The translations under genes were made by a program, and so were the position numbers. From Gorsachius magnificus (Eukaryota; Chordata; Aves; Pelecaniformes; Ardeidae): DNA of 64,000 bases. Positions 55,502 to 64,000 of this stretch are shown here, piece by piece (the first letter of the stretch is position 1; each line of letters starts with the position of its first letter). The DNA is taken from positions 73,560,255 to 73,624,254 of the forward strand of contig CM067084.1 of the NCBI GenBank assembly GCA_034008185.1, given 5' to 3'. The notes below the pieces were generated by a model. That model was given only the letters and a program-made list of their open reading frames with translations. It did not search any database and was not told the origin of the DNA.

Positions 55502-57439
55502 CTGAGAAGGAACAAAAAAGAGAAGAAAATTTAACATGCCTTTCCTCTTCCCTTAACATTTCACAGATTTGTTTGTCATTTCTCTCAGCACTTCCATAAG
55601 CGATGAGTGACAGGCAGATTGACAAGAATTTATGACACTGCTGTCAGCATTCTACCAGCCCAAAGTGGCTTGGCCATAAAAAACACTGGTATTTAATTAC
55701 CTTTTCCTACATCTGATCAAAAGAATCCAATCAGTTCCCATTTAGTTCTGGTCTGACTAACAAATATTATGAGACAAGAACACACCATGAGTGATGGGGA
55801 ACTTCAAAGCTTAAAACTATCTTAAAATGACCAAAGATGTATTTAAGGGCAGCACCTTTACTGTACTCAGAGCTTTAGGTTTGTTTGTAGACTCTGTTAT
55901 GAAAATACCCTGATGAATGTTTAGTAAACAGGGGACAAAGGTAATTTTAAAAAAACCCCAACCACCTAGAAGGCTTACTAGGTGGTGTCAGACTGAAATA
56001 ACTTTATCTCTTTTAAAGTGATCAGTGGTAGAGATACTATTATCATTATCTATTTTGTGTATATATGCATGTGTGCATACATGTGCAAGGAATTATAACC
56101 CCTAAAAGTTATTGCAAATTACCTTAAGCATCAAAACGCTACTATTTCACTATACAAACTTGGAAAGCTAGAGACACCATTAAAAAAACCCCCTTCATCT
56201 AACTGTAAATTGTCAAAAAGGGATTAGACAGAGAACAAAATGTTGAGAATTGGTGAAGAACACACCACCAGAACTGAATATTGGACAAAACAACAACAAA
56301 AAAGAGAGAACAATTAAGACAAGTGAAGACAGTAAACGCTCTCCTCTTGTGTAACATAACGTGGAAGTACATATTGAACAACATGCAGATATCTGGTATC
56401 TTCCTTTCTGTTTCAATTTTCAGTTCAGTTCCATCCTGTATCAAGAACTTCCACTGGACTGCACTAAAAGAGAAGGCCACACTACAAACACAGACTGCTG
56501 GAGGTCCGCTTGCACTCCAGAATAGAAAAAAAAACCCCAATCTACTAGCATTACAAAGAAACTAAACCAAAATAATCAAGGTCCCTAAACAAAATATATG
56601 CAATTAAAATGTACTTTGAATAGAAGTTAGAACACATAACTTAGACAGTCAAATGTGTTTCTTTACTACAGAAAAGATAACATTGCTTGCTGACCAAAAC
56701 AACATATTTTTCTATCTACTTGTGCTGTATTTCATCCACCAATACTCCTATTTTCTATCATAGACTTGTGTAATAAAAATGTTTTGTCTTCTCTTTCCTC
56801 TCTATCAGAAAAGACAGTGAACTAAGGAAGTGGTTGTAGAACAAACTTCATTCCTTTCAAAGGTTCAGGAGAGGCAGTACGTTTGTCTGGAGAAAAAGGG
56901 AGCAACAGAACAAAAAAGATTATTTTTGTATTATTGTTCTGTCACTTGAATTCACCAATGATTAAGGAAACTATAAATAAGCAAACAAACAAACTACATA
57001 ATAGTACAACTATTCCAAACGTTTCTTCCTTGAAAAACCACCATCACAATTATGTTCTTGGGCAAGCTCTTGCTTCCTGAAAACTTCAGGCATTTCATTT
57101 GACAGAAGACAAATGACCATTCAGCCTTCAGGCAAGGAATGGAGGGATACAGCTACTTTCCCAATGAGTGATGTCCTGTCCTTCAGGACAGAGAAATGGC
57201 TTCTTCTCACTCTGTGATTGAGGACAAAAATCTCATGAAGTCAAATCACTTCAAAACAAACAGTTAAATCTACAGCTTATGCAAGACCTATGCAAAACCC
57301 TCAATATGCACTATTGCTTCAAATAAAAAGGGTGACAACTTAAGTCTGCTAAGAACTGGACAGTGCTCACTCTAAATGTTTCTGTCTATAAAAATACAGT
57401 ATCCTCACTAACATAACTGCCTTAGTGTTTTGTTAGTTG

Positions 57440-57461
57440 TTTTTTTTTTTTTTTTTTTTTT
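57440..57461 (+). repeat. Poly(T) run of 22
   Basis: A homopolymer in the upstream NSD2 intron; no target-site duplication recognised. Confidence 0.9.
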
Positions 57462-60400
57462 AAGAATACAATTCACACGTTATAGTGAATCTGTTTATCC
57501 CAGAAGGACAAGACCTTAGAGGCGCTATGTTTATCCAAATAGCTCCCACCTTCTGGGATGTGGGGGAGTATATTTAGATAGTAAACCACAAGTAACTGAA
57601 TGTATTAAGAATAAAAATAAGTTTTTCCACTTTGTCTTGTTATATTCTGTTATAATCTCTGCCTACAGATAGAATGTTTCAGGCAGAAGACTAAGGAGTA
57701 AACCAGACCCTTGCAGGAAAATCTATAGAAAATGCTTAATTATTTTTACAAAACGGAGAAGGATGAGGAAGAATGAAGAAAGAAGCAGTGAGCTGGCCAA
57801 GTTTTGTGTTCCATCTTCAGTAAAACAGAAGGGGACACTTCAGTAGAGCATCCAAAGACTGCAGCCCTCAAAAGGCCATTCCATCAACCTCTGCACAACT
57901 AAATCTGCCACGCCTTGTAAAAGAGGCATCATATTGTGCAGTGAGGTAATACTGAGGGGGAAGAGGACATGAAAAGTTCCGATCAGAACAAAAAAAATGA
58001 ACAAACCATACTGGGGGTTCGTTTGTTAGTTTTTCAGATTTCTAATTGTTTTATATCAAGCCAGAGATTTAACTAAAACCTTCCAAATTCAATTTTGAGA
58101 GCAACTACATTAAATGTATTTCTTAAAGTTATCTTTTCTCTATTACTAAAAGGGGGTCAAATCTGGCAGAAGACACTGTTTGAATCTTCCTGCCACAACT
58201 AAGATTTAGTTATTTTTCTTCAGTGGGCTTAGATGGTTAAGCTATCAAAGAAGAGGACAAAAAAGGCTGAAGAAAATCACTGCTCTACTTGCAGATCCCC
58301 TGAAAACTTCTCTGTGCTGGCTGAGGCTCTTTGAAGACAAACGTAAGTTTTGTGATGATAGGTTTGCTTCCTCCATTTCTTTCCACAAACTCATCTGAAG
58401 CACCTCGTGGGCAGCATGCTGAATGTCACCATGCAGGGCCCTCCCCTCCAAGAGGGAAAGCAAGCAGAAGACAATAAAAATCCATTTAAGTTTAGACAGC
58501 GATTCATAATGTAGATTATGGATTTTAGAACAAGATAAAAGCTCAAATTTTTATTACAAATCAACCACTAAACTCCTGGTTACATTTCAAGTCTTTTTTC
58601 TGGCTTTGGTTCCCTCATTAGCAAGTCTCCAGCAGATGAGAATTTTTTTTACTTGCTTTTACATTTAAAAACAAATCTGTCTACCCAAATCAGCAATCTT
58701 CCTTTACACAAACACTATATGAGCAAGTATTTTAGAAATAAACTCAAGGCAGTATTTTAGTAACTAGGATACAACCCTTTTTTCAGAGTAAAGAGTTGAA
58801 GAGAAACAGATTCCAATCGTTCACAGATAGATCCAGTAAGATGCAAGTTCTGGAACACTTCCCAACCCTCGATCTTTCTTAAAAATGTGGAGAGCAGTTT
58901 CTTTCAGCTGCTTTACTTAACTTCTGCATTTACATTTAGATGACCTCTTAAATAGTAAGTTACTGGCTTATTATTGAAAGGTTCCATGTTTCAGAAATTT
59001 AAATTAGATAAGGCTTGATCAGAATGAATGAAACTTTCCTTTATACTGAGTATTAGAAAAAGATTTCTGCCTACATCCAACTTCTCTAACCTTCATGCAC
59101 CTTTAAAGTTTAAATTTTTGATGCAGTATCTGGGTATATAAGACAGTGTGGATATGAGATGCTACAGAAGTCTGGAAAAGCATAACTGTAGCGTCATGAG
59201 GAAGTTTGGCATGGGAAACAGTTATTTCTGAATAATTTCCATATGAATTTCACATAGGATAACAGAATGAAAGCTAAATCATCTCGGTGTACCTACAGAT
59301 TTTCAGAATGCCACATCCATATGTATTTTGTTATCTGCATGTACAATGGTTTCACATACTTTCAAGATCAGAATCTGTATCAGGGCCTTATCCTTAGCAC
59401 TCTCCTATACCCTTATAGAGTTCAGTAGGAAAGAGTTTTCCAAAACATTTTCTTCAAAGATACCCTCCTCTTGGAAGCTCACAAACATCCAAGGTAGCAC
59501 AGGTAGATGTTCTGAATCCTAATGTTCTTGGCAGAAAACAGAAAAACCCAAGCCCAGATAATACTGCCAACAGGCAACTATATTTACAGAACATTGTTTT
59601 CTGGTGAAGGTAGATACTTATCTCTACACTTTTTTTGCAACAAGAACACTTCTGAAGGAAGCTGTCTAGGCTTAAATAGAACAAATGCTTATTTGGCGTA
59701 AAGGGGCTCTGTTAGTTAACTAATAATTTGACATAGTCCAAATACTACTTTGCCTTTGAGATTAGACCTCTGAAATGAATCCCCATACCTAAAAGCAGGC
59801 ACAAGAGGTTTCCATCCAGGTTTTATTACATATACCTTGTAGGTCCCTCCCTTCTAGAGATGGAATGCAAGAAACATTATCAGTAGTTAATCAGCCTAGG
59901 GGCAAGGGAACAGGGGAACCAAAAAAGCCTAAACAGACAGACATTACCTTGATTTGGCAATGCTGAAGCATATTCCTGAAAGACTCCTTACTTTTAGCAA
60001 TAAAGATATACAGAAAACCTGGGAAACCCCAAACAGAAATGGCCCAACCCCATACGAATATTAAAATAGGGCAGTTGTTGCAGTAAAACATGAAGCACAT
60101 GATCAAAATGCTACCAATTCCACAAGATCCCAAGTTATTTTACTTCATCACAAGCATCCTCAACATACACTCCAGTTGACATTTATTTAGCCAAACAAAC
60201 AAAACAACAACAAAGAAACAAACCCAAGCTTTTCTAGCATTAGTTGCTGCTATGAGGCCAGAGTCACTTCCCTTCTTCATTCAAGTGTGGCAGGGCCTAT
60301 TTAACAACTGTCTGTGCAAGAGCCAGTTTTCCCTCTTGCACTGGGCTTCCAAAGTAAACCATTTTTATGAACTGTCTTTCTGAGAAGGGAATTAATTCCT

Positions 60401-63400
60401 TATTATTGACAACTTACACTTTCAGCTACTGCCTATTTTATGATGCATAAGAGAACAACCTGTAGGTACTTTGGGTATTCGCAAAAAGCAGAAATATAAA
60501 TGTTAGCCCAGTTGGACCTATTTATTTATAATAGGAGGATAACGAAACATGGTAATAGACAAACACAAAATTAGTGCCTGTAAATAAAGACCTCTTTTGG
60601 AGGCCTTACATGAAATCCACTCCAGAACAAGGAAACTTGTAAAGGAGGTTGATATCACTGTTCCAAGATGGATCAAAATATTTTGCTTTTGCTACTTTGC
60701 CTAAGGGTTACTACAAAAGGGGTCTTTAAGGGCCAGAAATGACAGCTGGTACAGATCACTAAAGTTTCCCAAAAATCTGCCTGCAAATCCATTCAAGGAA
60801 CGTAACCCTGAACTGTAGATCCAACTCTCAGCTAAATACGAAAGTTAGACATGCATTATTTTGTTTAAGCAGACCACTGAGCAGAGCAACAGAACGGCTT
60901 CACCATATCTTGGACAGAAAAGCTGTGAAAACAAGCAAATTCCTTGCCACACCACCCAGTAATGGTCAATACAATGTGAAGAGGAGATGCTGAGATGACA
61001 GTATTAATTTAAATCATGACACTACCAGCGCAAGGTCTGAGAATGAGTCTGATCAACTTAAAAAACGATTAAACCAAAGAAGTGTCATTAACCTCTCAAC
61101 TGTGTTATGGCACATAATCAGCTGTTGAGACGTAAAGGGAAGTTAGTTCTTCCAGGAGACAGCCCGCTCACCGCTTTATTTGATCTGTCATGTCCACCAC
61201 AGTGCCCCAAAGACCAAAATACAATAAAAAAAAGGCCTGGAATGCACAAACCAAAGACGAATATGAAACAATGGAACAGTTGCTGACATTATCCCAATTT
61301 GAGTTAGATTACATCTGGTCAGCTCTTTTCCACAGAAAACTGGCTCAGTGTTCAGAAGCAGTCAAGCATCAACCAAATGCTAAGTATTACTTAGAATGAA
61401 AAAGAATTAAATTGAGTACAATATAGAAGGTCATTAACATGCCACTGTATGCATCCGCAAGACAAGATCTTGAACATCCGGTACTGTTCTCGTCCCTCAT
61501 TCTTAAAAAAAGAGACAGGAGAACCCAAAGGGTTCAGAAAAAGGTTGATAACAAGAAGTAACAGTCTGGAACGGCTCCTTATGTGGAATGACGCACTAGG
61601 ATTCTTCAAGCTGAAATTAAAAATTGAGCCAGTTTGTGAGAAATCTATAAAACTATCAGTAATAGAGAAGTTTGTCCACGATTCCTACTTCTAGTATTAT
61701 GAGAGAATCAAGTGAAACAAGCAGGTGGCAAATTGAAAAGGAAAAAAGAGATGTTCTATTACTTAATGTCGCGCATGCAGAAAGTTCACACTGGCTCAGA
61801 AAGAAACTGAGGTGGTTGTCCATGAATGTAGCCATCTACAGCTATTAAATACAAAGTCACCAGCTCTAGAAACCTCCGAGTCACAAACTGCTTGAGGCTG
61901 AGTGTATTCAAAGAGAGCATCACGCCATGATTTGCCTCTTCTATACTCTCCATTATGCATCCTCTGCTGAACCTCACCCCCGAGCTGAGGTGCTGCATTA
62001 AATGGCTCCTTGATCCAACCCGGTAGAGCTATTCTTAAATAGCATTTTTGTAATCACTTCAAGATATTATTTCATATTTGATTTGGATTCTTCCACCAAT
62101 GTGTTTATGAAGAAACAAGAAAAAAAAGTGTTGACATATTACATATTGAGACGACAGTTTTATGCAGAAAGTGTACTTAATTCAGCCACTTTTACATACA
62201 AGAACAGGAAGTCTGGTATGGAGAGCCTTGAACAAATACTTAAGCTTTCTGTAATTAACTTTGTAGCCACTGTGAGAATACTCATAGCTTCTAATCTCCC
62301 CCCAAACCAGTATACTCTTGACGCTGTATGCTTTTTAACCTACAAGTAGTTATTTAAGATACTTTTCCAATGAGGCATTAAGACCAAACAATTTAAAGTT
62401 CCAAAGTAACAATTCCTGCTGCACTTTGTGAGCTGCTTAGCACAAACAAACTTTCAAGGCATAGCTAAATATAAACCTTTACTAACAGCTAATGCAAACC
62501 AGTAGCTCAGGAACCCTTCCAAAAAGTATAAGAAGTTATTTCTCTTGTTCCTGAAGGGATCACCCAGAAGAGATTTTTAGGGTTCTGATGACATCAGCCA
62601 GCCAGCCTGTGTTATCACTCGCCTGAAGACAGGATCTGATCCCTCAAGAACAGCATATCAAAAAAGAAAAATTGAGTTCACTTTACTCTACAACTACAGA
62701 TCCTGACTCCTGTGGTAGTTTAGCTGCACATTGCATGACAAGTCCAGTAATCATACTTGACCAGGAATTCCTAATAATCGATGTCGAAAAACAATCAAGC
62801 AAGTCCTCCTTCTGAAAAAGACACATTTATTTTACTTTTTTTGAAATTAAAACAAGTCACCTCAGGATCTGGCTGTAACAGCTGTAACAGGATAATCAAA
62901 CATCGGATGAGCACAGTTCTCCAATCTTACAGAGGGAACTTGTTGGTGTCTGCTCATGTCTACTGATCAGAGCAACATCACCACCTTCAGTGGTCCCCAT
63001 CTTCCTGTATTTAGTTAGCACAGAAGCATAAAAAGCAGCAGCTAATCCTCAGACTGCTTCTGTTCTACCCTTACTGGGTTTCTAAATCTTTGCCATTCAC
63101 TGGGCAAGGCACTATGACGTTACATAGATATCGGATATAACGGAGTTTGCCAGAACAGTTTTTCTCTGTGAAGATGAAATGGTGACATAAACACATGACA
63201 AGGCCTAGTGGAATTTCTCCAGTAACTTGCAATTGCCCCCCATGTAGCTGCTGCAAAGTCATTACAGACTGTACTGAGCAGAAAGAGTAACAGACTGACA
63301 AGCTTCTGGTATAATACTAAAAGAGGGCAACAAGAAAAGTGGATAGGAAGCTATGTGGAAGGTACAGCTTTTGGATCATACACATCTTACACAGCTGGAA

Positions 63401-64000
63401 TCGCTAAACTAGCAAGTATAGCAGTGTGTGGACTTCCAGGTTTGTTCTGGACACAGCATTGCCACTCTTCTGGGCTGCTGCACCCATGCTAGGAAGCCAT
63501 GCCACGAAGCCATGCCAAAAGGGCAAACTGCCACTTGCAGGCCCAAATCAGCTCATGCAGAACAAGCTCAAATGTGCCAGTATCACATACTGAGCTGTTC
63601 TAAGGGTCAGAAAGCACAGACCTACTTTGGGACCACCAGCATGAGAGCTACAGATATATGTACTCTATTTCCTGTACAGGAAATCTGGCTTGCTCTAGGG
63701 ATCGCACTTGGATTACTTCATATTAGTATACGAAGCAAACCTCTGCCATTCTCCTCCAAACAGGACTGTTTCACTTCTAACAAAAGCACTGAGTGAGAAA
63801 AATCTACGCAAGTCCTCATTTCCAACTGGTAGCATTGCAAGAACCAACAAAAACAATTACTCAAAAAGCAGGCACCACAAAATCCTGTGCTGAAGTGTAT
63901 TGCTGCTCTCATGAGCAGCACTATCAAGTGGGCAACGACCAGAGTCCATGGGCTTGGCATCAATTCAAACATCGAACGTGTGATACCTAGCACCAATAAT

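Larger units (their letters stand above)
51652..64000 (-). other. Upstream NSD2 intron, running past the window edge
   Basis: No match to the human N-terminal coding exon (about 600 bases, expected as one long frame) is seen on the minus strand. The stretch is therefore read as intron. It holds the GGGAT repeat, the T22 run and the candidate microexon at 55480; the rest shows no gene, CpG island or recognised repeat. Confidence 0.6.

Noticed and set aside
63428..63796. 122-residue + strand open frame near the right edge
   Set aside because: Antisense to the NSD2 upstream intron, no domain, and cysteine-rich only by chance repeats (aagccatgcca).

Overview
The window is a stretch of a bird genome. 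Two things show this. It carries several 3' ends of CR1, the dominant avian LINE, recognisable by 'ggttggactaggtgacct...cccttccaaccc' followed by 8-base ATTCTATG tails. It also holds most of a vertebrate-type NSD2 (WHSC1/MMSET) gene with ordinary intron-exon structure. The species cannot be fixed from the sequence alone.

Layout. Positions 1-5150 lie downstream of NSD2. They hold CR1 copies (one nested inside another) and, on the + strand, a candidate last exon of an unidentified single-pass membrane protein (1413-1564) followed by a poly(A) signal at 1685. Positions 5150-51651 are NSD2 on the minus strand: a long 3' UTR, then 20 coding exons whose reading phases all join without a break (3,510 coding bases, 1,169 residues plus stop). 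In transcription order they encode PWWP1, a basic linker, an HMG box, a serine/lysine-rich linker, PHD1-3, PWWP2, AWS, SET, post-SET, and a C-terminal PHD/C5HCH module ending in a basic tail. The first large coding exon (about 200 N-terminal residues in human NSD2) is not visible, so positions 51652-64000 are read as its downstream intron and the gene runs off the right edge.

Function. NSD2 is a nuclear histone H3 lysine-36 dimethyltransferase. The PWWP and PHD modules bind nucleosomes and the AWS-SET-post-SET block carries catalysis. The exon with the internal methionines used for the human RE-IIBP short form is conserved here.

Points of interest. A perfect 41-base copy of NSD2 exon sequence sits in the adjoining intron. 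Two introns start with GC instead of GT. An in-frame 78-base cassette exon candidate has a stop just past its donor. A 22-base microexon candidate would act as a poison exon. A 56-base A/G tract (pyrimidine on the sense strand) abuts the PWWP1 acceptor. I found no CRISPR array, operon, or convincing new multi-gene system; this is a eukaryotic locus.
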